DNA from: Asterochloris sp. CNOR1 | Lineage: Eukaryota; Chlorophyta; Trebouxiophyceae; Trebouxiales; Trebouxiaceae | Direction: 5' to 3' | Length of the DNA: 64,000 nt | Assembly: GCA_963969365.1 (NCBI GenBank) | Contig: OZ017759.1 | Location: 1,488,001 to 1,552,000, forward strand | Shown: positions 35,501 through 48,195 of the stretch, piece after piece | Layout of the letters: the number at the start of each line of letters is the position of its first letter | How positions within the stretch are numbered: position 1 is the stretch's first letter | Position numbers and translations under genes: made by a program | Notes under the pieces: generated by a model | Databases searched by the model: none | What the model was told of the DNA's origin: nothing | Seen by the model: the letters and a program-made list of their open reading frames with translations, nothing else

Positions 35501-38500
35501 CAAGGACCAGCAAGGCTCCCAGTCTTAGCACGCGCTGCACTCTGGGGCTCAGTGTGACATATCTGTATCGGTGCGCGGTTCTGAAAAGCACCCAGCCAGC
35601 AGCAAGCGGCAGCCTGTCCGCAGGCAGCCGTAACCTGCATGGTCCTGCATATACCTATGAGGCATGCTGCATACGTACTCCGTGGTGGTGAAATTGAGAG
35701 TGCCAAACGGGATTGCATAGAGCGCCTCCATGCTGCACTCTTCTCTGGCAGCAGCTGCATGCAACGCCAGTGTGTACACATGCGCTTCCTTGGTGCAGGA
35801 GCTGCGCATGTCACACAGCTGCCTCTGCATGCAGCATCAGCTCCCCTGTGTTTGCATGCTGTCTCACTCTGCTGATGGCCCAGCCATACTGTTGGTGCAG
35901 GAGCTGCACACCACGCAGCTGGCACTGCGCCGCGCCAGGGTTGCCATCCAGGAGCGCGACTTCCTGCTGGCTACCCACGAGCGCAGCGAGAGTGCCCTCG
36001 CGTCGCACTCCGTAAACCTGTGCGGAGAGTTGGAGCGCACCGCTGCAGAGTTAGGGGACCTGCATGGCAGGTGAGGCCCAGAGTGGTCTGGGGATGCAGC
36101 ACACAACAGGTGGCATGCATCTGGGGGCCTGGGTTGCAATTGCACAGTCAGCGCCATGTGGGCTTGCTCTTGCATTGACTCTGTGTGGAGAGCTGCAGCT
36201 CATGGGTGGGGATCTCCACCTGCATGGCAGCTGAGGTCTGGCCACAGCAGCGGGAGTCATGAGGCAGCTCTAGAGCTGCAGACCTACCAGGGCAACCACA
36301 GGGGGAGGGCAGCGAGTTGCGTGAACTACAGCATATGGTGACATTTGATGCTGCCAAAAGCTTGTTGCCTGCACCCAGGGCTGCCTGATGCCATGAACAG
36401 CTGCCACAGGAGAGCAGCTGCGGGGATCAGCTTGTGAAGTCAGCCACAACACAGAAGCAACAACTGCACTGACGTGGCAGCCAATGGTTGCCAGCACTTG
36501 CAGTTGAGGTGCCTCTTTTGCTGGTGCTGCTGCAGGCTGCAGGAGACCGCTGACAGGGATGAGGCCAACGCTGCCCTGGTGCAGCACCTTAAGGCTGAGA
36601 CTGACAGCCGCCTGCACGCTTTGCAAGATGCTGTCACTGCAGCAGTGGGGCAGCAGCAGCAGGAGTCCAGCACCATTGGCAGCGCAGTGGCAGAGTTCCT
36701 GCAGCAGAAGAATGCAGACCTGCAGGTTCTCAAGGTCAGGTCTGGGGCTGAGGCTTTCCACATGGAGTCCAGGTGCCTGTAGCAACCTGAAGCCACGCCT
36801 GTCTAGGGCAGTGACAGGCCTGTGCATGCTGACCGCAATGCCCTGGCCAGCCACCAAGGAATGAAGGCTTGCTCGTGGTACAGTTGCTTTGACTATGTAC
36901 GTCCTGACATGCTCCCTGTACCTGCAGGCGCAGATGGCCCAGCTGCAGGGGCAGCTGCAGGATGTGGGTGCTCTGGTGGCCTCGCACACTGAGGCAGCCG
37001 CAAGGGCAGCCACTGATGGACTGGCAGGGGTGGACGGGCTGCAACGCACATATGCATCTGAGGCGCACCAGGTCTGCGGCTGCTGCTGTGCGAGTCCTCC
37101 CAAGTTTGGGCGGCCCATCACCCGCACCCACTCACGCTGCACCGGCTTTACCCTCAGCTGGACGCTGCCCTCCATTTGCATGCTGCCTGATGCAGCTGGC
37201 AATTGTATCTTATGTTGAGCTGGCACTTGCATATGCGGACTACTGCAAGGTGGCCGGTCTCTCAGCAGCACTCAACGTTCCCCCTGCCATGCAGGCCGCA
37301 GAGGCTGCAGCAACAGCAGCAGCAGAGTCCTTTGCTGTACTGACTGGCAGCCTGCAGGCCCAGCAGCGGCAGCTGGAGGCCCATGCAGCTGCCCAGCAGG
37401 CCGCCAGCGATGCCCTGCTGGCCAGGGCTGCCAGCGCTGTGGCCGTTGCTCGACAGCGTCTGCAGGCTGCCGACGCGGTGGCAGCTGAGTGCCGTGGCAG
37501 CGTGGAAAGCACGGTGCAGGCGCAGCAGCAGCAGCTGGCGGCCTTTGAGGAAAGCTTTGCTGCTGGCATGCAGCGCGGGCAGGTGAGGTTGCATGCCTTG
37601 GTGCCTCCAAGGTCCAGCTTCGGCATGTAGCAGGCGATACTTTGGGCTACGTCGCACTGCAAGGTGGCAGCAGCGCGCTTGCAGCGCTGGGACAGAAGGC
37701 CAGCACGCTGCAGATGGGCAGCCCTGATTGTGCAGCATGCCTGCTGGACAATTGTAGGGCTGTCAGGCACCCATCACCAACCCAACATCTGTCCTGATCA
37801 AAATGCAACATGCATGCAGGCCTATCTGCATGCTGCTAGGACCCTGTACCCTGCCTGCAGGAGGGTTTGGTGCAGCAGATTGCTGCCCTGCTGGGCGAGT
37901 TCAGCCAGCGCAAGCACCAGGAGGTGGCAGCAGCAGTGGCAGGCCTCAGAAGCAGCTTGATTGTGGGTGGAAGCGCTGCTGCAGGTCACTTTGATTGCCT
38001 TCAGCAGATGTCAGTGGCCACAATGGAGCAGCTGCAGGTGAGAAATAGGTCTCCGCTGCAGGGTCCTGCACTCGCCTGCAGTGAAGGTGATTGCCACACT
38101 GGAGCAGCAGCTGGCGAGCACCGTACAGGCTACCATCCGCTAGCAATGTCTGACTTGCCTGACAGGCGCCTCACCAACACAGGGCTGTTGGCAGGCAACT
38201 CCTGGACCTGTCTATCACTGAGTTGCAGCACTGAAAGACATGCTGGCACCGTTCTGGACAATGATGCATCTAGCATGTTGAGGCGCATACAGTGTGTGGG
38301 TGGGCGGAAGGACAGTCGTCTTCAGGCAGTCTGGGTGCTGCTGTCAGCAGTGCCAGGCAGCAGTGTGACGGTGCATGTCCCATTGCTGACACAGCAGTGC
38401 GGCCCCTGTTTGCTTCGCTGAGACAGCAGCAGGAGACAGCAGGAGGAAGGGATGTTGAGGCTGCATGGCGCGCAATTTCTATCTTGGGCTTATTGAGTGT

Positions 38501-41500
38501 AGGAAACCTTGAAGTGCGGTCACTGCGGTGCACAGGGCCTTACTGCTGCAACAGCTGCAGAAGACAATATGGAATTGCTGAGGGAAGCAGGTAGTGCGCA
38601 TGATCCACCTCATTACGCACCTCGTTAGTGCACAGTGTGAACCCCTATGGTCTGTGTCACAGATCCCACTGATGCAACAGCAACAGGAGACATTCATGGA
38701 GCAGGACACAATTTCATCATCATTGCCTTCTCAGGCTGCTTGCACTTCCCTTCTCTTGCTGCAGGCTGAGGAGGAGGCAGCAGGCTCCACAGCTGCAAAG
38801 GCCCTGGAGCAGCTGCAGGGCAGCCACAGCAGCATTGTGGGGTGCTTGGACGCCGCTGCAGCTCAAGGTCGGCAGGGGGCTTGCAGTGGCATTTCGGTTT
38901 GTGCTACTTGTACTTTTGGCTCCTGCAGTTGGGTCTGGGCTGGCATGTTTGCTTGCAACCCCTTCACTGTACTCCACCCAAAGCCTGCACCCAACGTTTA
39001 CAATGTCGGCTGGGGTTGTGAAGGATAGGTGTCACCTGCAGCTAGCATGGGAGCCTTTCCGACTTTTCCGATTTGTCTGCTGCAGGGGAGAGCCTGAGGG
39101 CTGCTTCAGACGGCGATCATGCTGCCAGGGCAGGCCGGTTACAGGAGCACACCGTGGCCATGGCTCGCACGCTGGGTGATGTGACAAGTGCTGTGAACAA
39201 TGCTGGCATAGAGGCCCAGCAGCAGTGTTGTGCTGGTGAGAGGACTGCGTTGCGTCAGCTGACTGCCCACTCTGTGCACACCAGCATGTCATAAACCTCT
39301 CACAGTGTGCAGCGCTGCCATGTCTTAACCGCCCGCTGTGTGCACAAACTTCATCCACTTTCCTGCTTTCGCAATGCGGGCACCAGCTGTAAAGGCCTCC
39401 CTGCATGGCTGCAGCATTGAGGACGGTGGCTGAGGGCCAGCAGCAGATGGCTACTGGTGTCGTCAGCAGGCATGAACAAGAAGCAGCTGCTCTGAGCGGC
39501 ATTGCAGCTGCAGCCAAGAGAGGGGCTGAGCAGGCAGATGGTAAGCCTATGAGCCAGTGGCAAGGGCTGTCATTGCCAGGATGTAGGGCTGGCAGGAAGA
39601 TGGTGTCTGTGGCCAGAGCACCTGTGGCACCAGAGGAGCAGCCATACATCTGAGGTGTCCAGGCCTACGGTGCAATGAGAACTGACTTTGTTAGGCCTGC
39701 ATCAACAGCCAGCAAATGAGAGACCAAATATATGTTGTACTTCCGGGGCCAAGGATCCAGGTTGCCTCTGCATGCACCCACAAGCACAGTGCTGCGCAGC
39801 TCAGTCCTAAGCAAGTCTGCCTGATTGCAGAGTTCAAGAAGGCGCAGCATGAGGGGCTGACGGCGCTGAATGCCCATGTGGCCGATGTGACAGGAGGGAG
39901 ATATGCAGTGTCTGATGAGAGTGAGTACCCACAGGCCTGCTGCTGTCGGAGGGGCTACTCAAAGCTATGCTGAATGATGGACATTAGCAGGATTGAGCAT
40001 GCCAGGGAGCTGCATGTTGTGGCTTCTGGTGCATGGTGCGGCAGCAGCCGCAAGGGACAATCAATGCTGAAGAAATGCAGCACGATTGCCTCCTTCTGCT
40101 GTGTGCTGCAGCGAAGCGGCAAAATCACTCCATGCAGTGTGCAACCCTGAGCAGACATGTGCTGCAGCAGGGGGTCTCCCACTGCTGCTACGTGCTGACG
40201 CAGTGCTGCTGGGATTGATGGAGCTGCCAATTGCAGCCGCTGCAGTAGGATTCACGCCTGAAAACCAACCTGCTGCAGTGCTGCCGGAGTTGAGGGAGCT
40301 GCAGGTGCCCCCTGTGTCCTGGATTCATGACATGCGCACCCCACCGCCGCACATCATTCTGGCAGAGTTCCATCGCCAGATGGGGCATTCCACCCGCAGC
40401 GAGGGGGAGTCTGAAGGGGCAGCCACGCAGTGGGCAGGTGATTGCTGTGCACATGTCTGGCATTGTTGAGCAAGAGAGCAGGTCAGTGAGCAGATGCCAA
40501 AAACTATGGGCACATTGGGGAGGTGATTGCTGCCTGCTGAGGTCCTCTGCATGACATGTCTGGCATGTAGCGATGCGAGGGAGTGTAGGGGAGTGCCCGC
40601 ACCCTAGGGACATTCCTCAAGTGGTTGTGGCTATTTGGGTGGCATGTTGGCAGAAACATGCATGGCATGGCAGCAGGGAGCCGTGAAGTGGGCAGGTAAG
40701 ATATGCCTGCCATGTCTGGTAATTGGCAGTGAGAGGGAGCGCGAAGGAGCGCCACACATAACAATGTCTTTGGCGGTCTATGTATAGTGATGGCAGGAGC
40801 ATGCATGGCCTGGCAGCAGCAGGAAGGCTGAGTGGGCAGCCAGGCAGTGGGCATGTCAGTGCTGCCTGGTCATTTGAGGTGTTGATCCGTGGCATTTGTT
40901 GTGCACCAGCCAGTCTCCAGGATGCCTCAGCATAGTGGGCAATGTGAGTGGGGTGCAGGCTGCTTGCCTCTGGCCCAAAAATTGAGCCCTATCATGGTTG
41001 CCGCGGGGCCTGTAGCTGCTACTGACAACAGACATCGACAGGGATGGCCACCTCATGGCAATGTCTGGGGGCTAGATGCTGCAGTACTAGGGGTCAACAG
41101 CAGCTACTCTGGTGGCAGATGTTGAGTTGTCAGATTGTGATATAGCCAGCCATCTCAGGCATGTCAGGCCCAGCTGTGTAAATTGACCTGCAGCCCTGGC
41201 AGCCAGCAACAGCAGCGCTCTTTGTCAATGCAGCCCAGCCCCTCCGATCTGAAGCAGCCAGCAGAGGGCCAAGGGCTCTCCTCTACAAAACGCTGTGTCA
41301 GCCATTGCTTGCAGTCAGCGATTATGTCTCCTGATAAACCCAGCCCTAGACATCGCTGTCCTCCACGCTTGCTACAGACTGTGTGGTACCCTGTCGCTCT
41401 ACAAGCTGAGGCCCAGTGCAACTTCTGCGCATACTATGCTAGCCCAATGCTCTCTGAGCTGAGGCCCTCTGTGACTCTCCTGGCCACCTGCAGAGGGGAA

Positions 41501-41969
41501 GGCCCGCACCAGTCCAACATCTGTAGTTGACCACACACCATCGACAGGCCCTGCCTCCCCCCGCACAGGTCCGCCAGAACGTGCTTCCACATACCCATCT
41601 GACAAATAGTCCTGTGTGATCATCATGCCAGTGTGGGCTTGTGTTTGTGCCCTGGACATGCAGTGCAAGGTGCATCACCTGCACAATGCTTACAAAGTGC
41701 GCATGTTGCCTATGTAGAGAACTCGGGAGCATCTTCGGGACATCAACCACAGGCAGCAGCCAGTGCTGGTGTTGAGGACACCAGAAAGATCATGGAAACC
41801 AGCGGTGAGCAGTGTTGCTCTATTGCTGGAGTGCTGCCTAGATACTGTCTGCTGCTGCTTGCAGCGCTTGACTGACGTCTCCGCATGGCCTGCAGAGAAA
41901 GTGCCGCTAGAGTCCAAGTCGCCCTCTCGCATCAAGGCTGTCTTTGAGCAGTCCACAAGGCAGTCATGA
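29568..41969 (+). CDS. Kinesin-5 (BimC/Eg5) mitotic motor
   Basis: Homotetrameric plus-end motor that slides antiparallel spindle microtubules. Twenty-one exons: 29568-29644, 30181-30310, 31305-31491, 32327-32512, 32913-33141, 33758-33871, 34318-34467, 34891-35032, 35351-35470, 35901-36070, 36536-36734, 36928-37071, 37295-37582, 37861-38037, 38765-38867, 39086-39235, 39415-39540, 39831-39920, 40246-40437, 41718-41804, 41896-41969; about 1044 aa. [11 protein letters not shown] opens an N-terminal motor domain. Motor motifs are GQTGTGKT (104-111), SSRSH (about 228) and DLAGSE (about 261), then the neck PEVNQRISK. Residues ~370-950 are a long Gln/Ala-rich coiled coil. A TP motif (MRTPPP) lies where the BimC box is expected. 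The intron after 33871 has a GC donor. Exon 19 could instead start at 40279 (same frame), and a small exon may be missed at 38038-38764. Confidence 0.93.
30054..30092 (+). repeat. Decayed echo of kinesin exon 2 start
   Basis: CTGCAGGCAATGCAGCAG at 30048-30065 parallels the acceptor and first bases of exon 2 (CTGCAGGCCATGCAGCAG at 30175-30192), offset 127. Similarity then fades. Confidence 0.6.
30442..30640 (+). repeat. Three decayed echoes of kinesin exon 2 end
   Basis: The exon 2 end (AAGCAGATGGGGCGCGCC then TTTCACTACGACAAG) is echoed at 30442-30486 (offset 168; GGGGCGCG and CACTA kept), 30534-30566 (ACAGGCCATGGGCC then CCACTGCGATA) and 30607-30640 (GGCAAGCAGCTG then CCTTTTG). Similarity falls with distance from the exon. 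Confidence 0.6.
32187..32217 (+). repeat. Well-preserved echo of kinesin exon 4 start
   Basis: A GCTGCAG acceptor plus GTGTCATCCC and CGAGCCATTCATC repeats the exon 4 start at 32327 (offset 140) with only a few differences in ~30 bases, after which it is interrupted. It could act as a cryptic acceptor, though no open continuation was found. Confidence 0.75.
32641..32860 (+). repeat. Three decayed echoes of kinesin exon 5 start
   Basis: GCAGGGCT-led segments at 32641, 32759 and 32825 resemble the acceptor and start of exon 5 (32910-32950: CAGGGCTTGAGGAGATCATC). The nearest keeps AGAGCTCAGC as in the exon. Spacings are 118, 66 and 85. Confidence 0.6.
34231..34265 (+). repeat. Decayed echo of kinesin exon 7 start
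   Basis: GGTGCAGGGACAGC-AGCTGA at 34228-34247 repeats the acceptor and start of exon 7 (34312-34331) at an offset of 84, with one substitution in the first ~20 bases. Confidence 0.7.
35799..35845 (+). repeat. Decayed echo of kinesin exon 10 start
   Basis: TTGGTGCAGGAGCTGC before 35806 is identical to the exon 10 acceptor region (35901), offset 102. A second echo, of the exon 10 end (TGCATGGCAG plus degenerate donor CTGAGG), lies at 36221-36236, offset 160. Confidence 0.68.
40438..40860 (+). repeat. Intron ladder after kinesin exon 19
   Basis: Segments built on AGTGGGCAGGTGATTGC plus ACATGTCTGGCAT recur near 40429, 40510, 40685 and 40820 with gaps and decay; other shared words are CATGCATGGC-TGGCAGCAG and GAGGGAG. 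The first unit carries the real exon 19 end and donor. Confidence 0.55.
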
Positions 41970-42207
41970 AGCTCAGGGTCAGCTGCTGATCCAGTTCAAA
42001 CGTGCACAACCTGCTCTTGTGGAGCTTGAACGTCAAGCTCTGCTTCTTAGTGCCTTAAACACAATCTACGTCAAGTTGATAAAGATGCCAGGTCACCATT
42101 CTTGTAGATAAGGTGAGGCATGATCGATGCTGGGGTTTGGCAAGGGCTCAGCAGTTTGCCGAACCGGATCCCGTGGTTGCCTCCCCTCCTGAAGAACGAC
42201 GAACACC
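41970..42207. other. Spacer between kinesin-5 and GapN
   Basis: These 238 bases of same-strand spacer must hold the kinesin 3' UTR and GapN promoter. No TGTAA was seen. An ACGTCA core occurs near 42068. Confidence 0.4.
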
Positions 42208-45200
42208 ATGGGAGGCGGATTCTTTGATGAAGTGCACGGCAAAGATGGACGCCTGAAGTATCTGGTGAACGGGGAGTGGAAGGAGTCGACTAGTGGCCGT
42301 GGCCAGAAGGTCACCAACCCCACCACACAGAAGGCCTGTTTTGAGGTGCAAGGTGAGGTTTGTCAAGGGATCTGCACCATTCCTATCAGATCAGCTATAC
42401 TTTGTGCATGCTTGCTCAAGCAGCTGAGCTGCCAGAAGCAGCTTATCTGCCAGCAGCCAGTCCAGAGAAAGTTCCATAATCGACCTGCAGCGTGCACCCA
42501 GGATGAAGTGAATGGTGTCTTTGACGCCGCAAAGAAGGCGCAGAAGCAGTGGGCACGCACCCCGCTCTGGAAGAGGGCGGAGTACCTGCACAAGGTGTGT
42601 TCATGCACGACTGGGTCAGGCCATGCCGTGCAATGCATGCGCTGGGCAGCTGGTGGTGCTGCAATGTTTGCATCGAGGGGTGCCTGTGAGCGGCACCGTG
42701 CTGGCCAACTAAGACCAATCGTGCAACACCCTGGTGATGCATAGAGTCAGCTAAGGTATCTATCACATGTCCTGTCCTCACGCCCTGCACTTAGGGGAAA
42801 GGGGGGGGCGGCAAGCCCTGCGGCTAGCTAGAATGGCACTTGACATGGAATTGAGCGATGGCATGGGATATGGCAGCAAAGCGGGCAAAACAATTTGTGT
42901 GGCTGTGCACTGAGCACACAGCCCCTTATGCTGCATCGCAACATAGCATCCACATCCATTGCCTGGGTTGATGGAGTCCGTCGGGGGCCGCTGTGCAAAC
43001 CCCTTGATCCAATTCGTAAGCTGGGAAGCTGTGTGCGCTGGATAGCAATGCTCCGCCCGTAGGAGTTCCCTGCATTTTTGCAGCCTTGTGGAGTCAGGTG
43101 GCACCTGCCCAACTTGCAGACACCATCCTCCAGGGGGAAGCAGAAACCCCAGTCGCACTCCTGCTGCTCCAACCAGCAGATTGCATAGCCCTGGCCCACA
43201 TCCTACACAGCCTCCACTCATTTGCCACAAGCTTTCCTCACCACCAGCAACCCGTCGCAACCTCCTGATTGAGGGTTTGCAAGAGAGCGCCCAGCTAGGT
43301 CGTCGCCGGCGTGCATCGTCTGCACCTCACAAGCACCTCTCCTGCAGATGGACAGCCCGCAGGACGATGCACAGCCAGTGTGTTTCCAGAACGAACCTCA
43401 AAAAGTGCCATGGCTGTAGGTGGACGCCCTCCTCAAAGAGAATGCGCAGCCCATTGCGGATGCCCTGGTGAAAGAGATTGCCAAGCCAGCGAAGGATGCC
43501 ATGACAGAGGTCGTGCGCAGCGGTGACCTCATTGCGTACACTGCTGAGGAGGCTGTGCGGTACTACGGGGAGGGCCAGTTCCTGATGTCAGACTCCTTCC
43601 CAGGGCAGGAGCGCAGCAAGCTGTGCCTCTCCTCTAAGGTGAGTAGCCCTGCCTGAGCTGCTTGCAAGGGGGGTCTTGTAGGAAAGGGGGATCCCTGTCC
43701 TTCCTTGGGCAGAAGAGCTTCCCTGTCCTCTCACGTAAGCTCGGCTACGCTTATGTGGGTCATGTGCCGGGCAGGGGTCAGTCTCCATGTCCATCTTGCT
43801 GCCCTGGGCAGGAATTGACCCTCAAGGTGGGCAGCAAGCCTTGTGTGGCATGCCTGGAGTGCCGCTGGCCTGCAGCAACGGACTGGTGTCAAGCCAAGGC
43901 AGCAGCGTGAGCATCCGCCTGAGCCGGCTGCCTCTTTGGAGGTCACATGAACTATCAGCTCAGGTGGCATAAGGTTTGCCTGTCAACATGAGCTCTCTGC
44001 CTGAGCAGCATGCATGCAGGGGCGCCTGCAGCAAGGGGCATGGGCAAGTCTGGCATGCTATGGCGCAGGCAGCGCGCAAATGGCATTTTGAGGAATATCT
44101 CTCTGACGCAGTGTGTCTCTGAGCTTCCCTGTACACACCAGATCTTTTGTGCTGCTGTGCAGGTGCCTCTGGGAGTGGTGCTGTGCATCCCACCGTTCAA
44201 CTACCCGGTGAGCACCAAAGCTTGTCCTCGGTCAAGCTGCTGGCTGAGCACCACCCTGTCATGCGTTTGGCTGCTGCTGGTTCTGAGCATGCTGGAGGAG
44301 GGCGTGTTAACTGCAACTGCTCCCCGTCCCTTGCAGGTCAACCTGGCTGTCTCCAAAATTGCCCCAGCCCTGATGGGTGGCAACACTGTGGTGCTCAAGC
44401 CCCCCTCACAGGGCGCTGCCTCCGCTGTGCTGATGTCGCAGACCTTTGTGAAGGCCGGCATCCCTCCAGGCGTGTTCAACTGCGTGACAGGTGAGGGCAG
44501 TCAACAGCCGATGCTCCACATCTGCAAAGTCAAGCATGCTGCGTTTACCAAACAGTGCAGCCCCTGTGGTGTGGCAGGAGGCTTGCATGCAAGCTTAGCT
44601 GCCGTCCCACACACAGGCTGTGGTCAGCAAGCCAGCTGGATGGCATGACCTGCATTGCCAGTAACGTAAACGATTGATGTTGCCCTGTAGGCAAGGGCTC
44701 TGAGATTGGAGACTTCCTGACCTGCCACCCGGCCGTCAACTGCATCAGCTTCACTGGAGGCGACACCGGCCTCAGCATCAGCAAGAAGGTGAGCAGGCAT
44801 GGGCGGCCAGCTGGCCGTAAGATTGCTGGGCCACAGAGGTGCCCGTCCATGGCAGCACCATGTGTGAGCAGTCTTTGGTCATATACATCAACAGCTAGCA
44901 ACCCGCCTGGTGTGTCTGGGAGTAGCTTTCATGCAAGTGCTGGTGATGCTGCTCCTTCATGAGCTGCCGACAGTCAGCATGATGATGGTTTAGAATCCAA
45001 TTGCGCTGCACTATTGGTTGCCTGCAGCTTTACTTTGGAGCCCTTGACCTTGCTGCTCCCCCCCAAAGGAGACTGCTCTCCTCTGGGGTGATGAGATCAT
45101 CACTCTACGTCGCACACTGGCATGCAAATGCTGCTCTTTCCCCGGGGTGCTGCTGACACATGCATGCGTCTGCAGGCTGGCATGATTCCTATCCAGATGG

Positions 45201-48195
45201 AGCTGGGCGGCAAGGACGCCTGCATAATCTGTGCTGATGCAGACCTGGAGCTGGCATCCAAGAACATTGTGAAAGTGAGCAGCAGTGGCCCTCACCGGTT
45301 GCCGGATCATCCGAGGTGTTGCACAGTTGACATTGTGCTGGCAGCCCCGCCTCCCTTGCCATCACATTGCAGCGCTTGCCGCTCGCTGACGCTCTTTTTG
45401 CTTGTGCACGTTGCCAGCAGCAGTGGGCCTGTGTCTAGTTCATGCCAGCCTTGCCCTTGCATCTCCAGCCATTGCATTGCATGTATGGCTGTGCAGCCAT
45501 TGTGGCTAGCTCTGCTGCCGCACCAGCCCCTGCAGCTCACCGCAGCCTGATGCTCCCTCAATCAGGCCTGGTACTGTTGGCCCTGGCTGCCCTACATGGC
45601 AGACGTATCCCCTGAGGCCATCATGGCTCAGATAGGTTGGCATGTCGAGTCCACAATCAACTGATCGGCTTGAGCAGTGCTCTCATCCGTGACCCAGCAC
45701 ACTGCTGTGTGGCTCTCAGCTTCAGTGCTTGGGGCAGCACGGTAGTCAGCAACCTCTGCATGGACACCTTCGTGCCTGCCTGGCAGGCCTGCCTGGCAGC
45801 TTCCCACAGCAGCACAGATTTGGGTTGACAGCATCGATGCGCCACCCTCCTTGGTGCAGGTTGGCCCCACCCACACCAGATGACATGCTGCTGTAGTCTG
45901 GCGCCGTTGCTCTGGATCAACTGTGTGCATCATGGGCGCCCTGCTGCAGGTGTCCTCACCTGATGCACCCAGTGCTGCACGGCTGTCCCTGAAAGCACTC
46001 TGTAGTATCATGCCTTGGAGGATCCGCCCTTGCAGGAGGCCTCATTTCGAAGCAGGAACTTTTCAGAAGTGTGTGTTATTGCCTGCAGGGTGGTTTCAGC
46101 TACAGTGGGCAGCGCTGCACGGCAGTGAAGGTGGTCTTGGTGCACGAGAGTGTCGCAGATGAGCTGGTGGAGAAGGTGTTGAAGGGAGTCAAGGGGCTGT
46201 CAGTCGGCAAGCCAGAGGTGGGTTCAGCGGGCTAGGTTGTGTACTGCACACTCTCTGCAGAAATGCAAGAAGCTGTCTCAGGTCACGTCAGGAACCAACT
46301 GTGAAGCGTTCAGGGGCAAGCCGTGGGTGGGTGCTGCCTGCAGCAGATCAGAATGTTGCCCATGCCTTGACAAAAGGGGAGGATCTTTGGGCTGCAAGTC
46401 ATGTCATTGCTCCAGACAGCCTCACCAGGAGCTGCACCGGGGCCACCATCTGTCTGCCACCAGTCGCTGTTGTATGAAACCTGCAGGACGACTGCGCAAT
46501 CACCCCCGTGATCAGCGAGTCGAGCGCCAACTTCATTGAGGGCCTGGTGAAGGATGCGGAGCAGCAGGGTGCCAAGCTGCTGACGCCCTACAAGCGTGAG
46601 GGGAACCTCATCTGGCCTGTCCTGATCGACCATGTGACCCAGGTGAGCAGGCTCATGCCCCATGCGTCTGGTGGTCATGCTGGCATCCCTTGCGATTGAT
46701 GCTCAGCAAGCCAGGCGCATGGTCTGTCCTGTCCTACCAGGATCCTAGCCCTCTGTGCTAAAGAAGCGTTGACACAGAAGACAGAGTACATACTACACAT
46801 TTTGCTTGTCTTTGTACACCACTGGATGGACAGCTTGAAGAACTGCAGATGACAGCAGACAACTGCAGCCACAGTCACCTATTCTAGTCTGTTGTCCCTG
46901 TGCTCCTGGTCCTTGTCTGGTCTGCCGTCCCTGTGCTCCAGGTCCTTTCTCAGCAGTAGGGCTCAGTTGCGCATTCTCCTCAGAAGCAGTCCTGTGCCAT
47001 GCTTGACCTTCCTGCAGACTTGGTCAGCCTGTCTCTCCTGTCACGACAGATCACATGTATCCTTGCATTGGACAAGCGCGAACTTGAAGGCAGTGAGGCC
47101 TCCTTGCTGCGGCCATTTGCGCTGTTTCCATTGCAGTTGCAGTGCAGCCTGCGACTGCCAGTTCCACTGCCTCTCTCCATGCCAAGACAGCAGATGATCC
47201 TTGCGCTGCATGACTTCAGCCACGTTGGCTGGTTTGCAGAAAATGCGCATTGCGTGGGAGGAACCATTTGGCCCAGTGGTGCCCATCATCCGTGTGAAGA
47301 CAGTCGAGGACGCCATTGACCACTGCAATGCCAACAACCTGGCTCTGCAGGTCAGTGGCTGCGCTCTAATGCTTGAGGAGTTGAGCTGTGTCCATGTGGG
47401 CACTCCCAGCATGTCCGGCATGTTCAGTGTCGCCTGACGCAAGCCTCTAGAGGGCACACTGAAGGAGGTGCAGCTTGTTCTGCCTGCTTCTGTAAGAGTG
47501 TGGGGCATGAACTTCTGGGCTCCTGCTATGTGTGACACAGGTGTTGCTGCAGGTGGCCTTTTGGCTTCAAAGTCTCTCGTTGCCACGTCTAGGGCATCGT
47601 TGCTGAATTATTCTTTGCGAGAGGCTACAGTCATCTGGTGCTGATGTGCTGACTGAACGCGGCGGCGCCTGCAGGGCTGTGTCTTCACCCGCGACATCAA
47701 CCAGGCCATCCGCATCTCAGATGCCATGGAGACTGGCACCGTCCAGGTCAGCCGGGTTTGCTACGATGAGATTTATGCCTTGGGCTCCCTCTTGCCCTTC
47801 ACAGTTGCTGATTGGAGGCATCTCTGCCCTGTCAATGCTTCTGCCCTGTTGCTGAGCTGTTCATGCTCGGGTGTGCAGGTCAACTCGGCACCTGCTCGAG
47901 GGCCCGACCACTTCCCCTTCCAGGTAAGAGCTCTGTCGAGGTGCTTGGCATTGAACTTGGGGTCCCGAAAATCAACTTCATTACATACAAGTTGGCATCT
48001 TGCAGGGATTCAGGGACTCAGGCATCGGCTCTCAGGGCATCAAGAACTCTTTGGCTATGATGGTGAAAGACAAGACAACGGTGAGCGTTTGCTGCTGGAG
48101 CTCATTCCCTGGTCAACGGACGTCACATAAGCCTGAGGCTCTACCGCTTGCTGCAGGTTCTCAACCTGGACAAGCCCAGCTACACAATGGGTTGA
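42208..48195 (+). CDS. GAPN: Non-phosphorylating NADP glyceraldehyde-3-phosphate dehydrogenase
   Basis: Cytosolic ALDH11-family enzyme oxidising glyceraldehyde-3-phosphate directly to 3-phosphoglycerate with NADP+, supplying NADPH in photosynthetic cells. Fourteen exons: 42208-42352, 42491-42594, 43420-43638, 44163-44207, 44337-44490, 44691-44788, 45176-45274, 46089-46217, 46487-46642, 47240-47350, 47675-47746, 47879-47923, 48006-48080, 48157-48195; 1491 nt, 496 aa, the same length as the plant enzyme. The catalytic Cys falls at 298 in SGQRCTA and the general base Glu at 264 in MELGGKD, matching plant numbering. KPAKD, IPPFNYP, SFTGGDTG, RIAWEEPFGP and SAPARGPDHFPFQ are all present. It ends in SYTMG. 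Every exon is GT-AG and in phase. No transit peptide is seen. Confidence 0.97.
42595..43419. other. Odd-composition GapN intron 2
   Basis: This 825-base intron differs from its neighbours in having fewer TGCAG words and carries a 160-codon open frame on the minus strand (43260-42778) rich in Cys, Gly and Pro. No domain was recognised. It could be an inserted element fragment or chance. No terminal repeats or target-site duplication were found. Confidence 0.35.

Noticed and set aside
38080-38480. Extra kinesin-5 coiled-coil exon
   Set aside because: Gln-rich fragments are present, but exons 14 and 15 already join in phase and the fragments look like echoes of exon 14's end.
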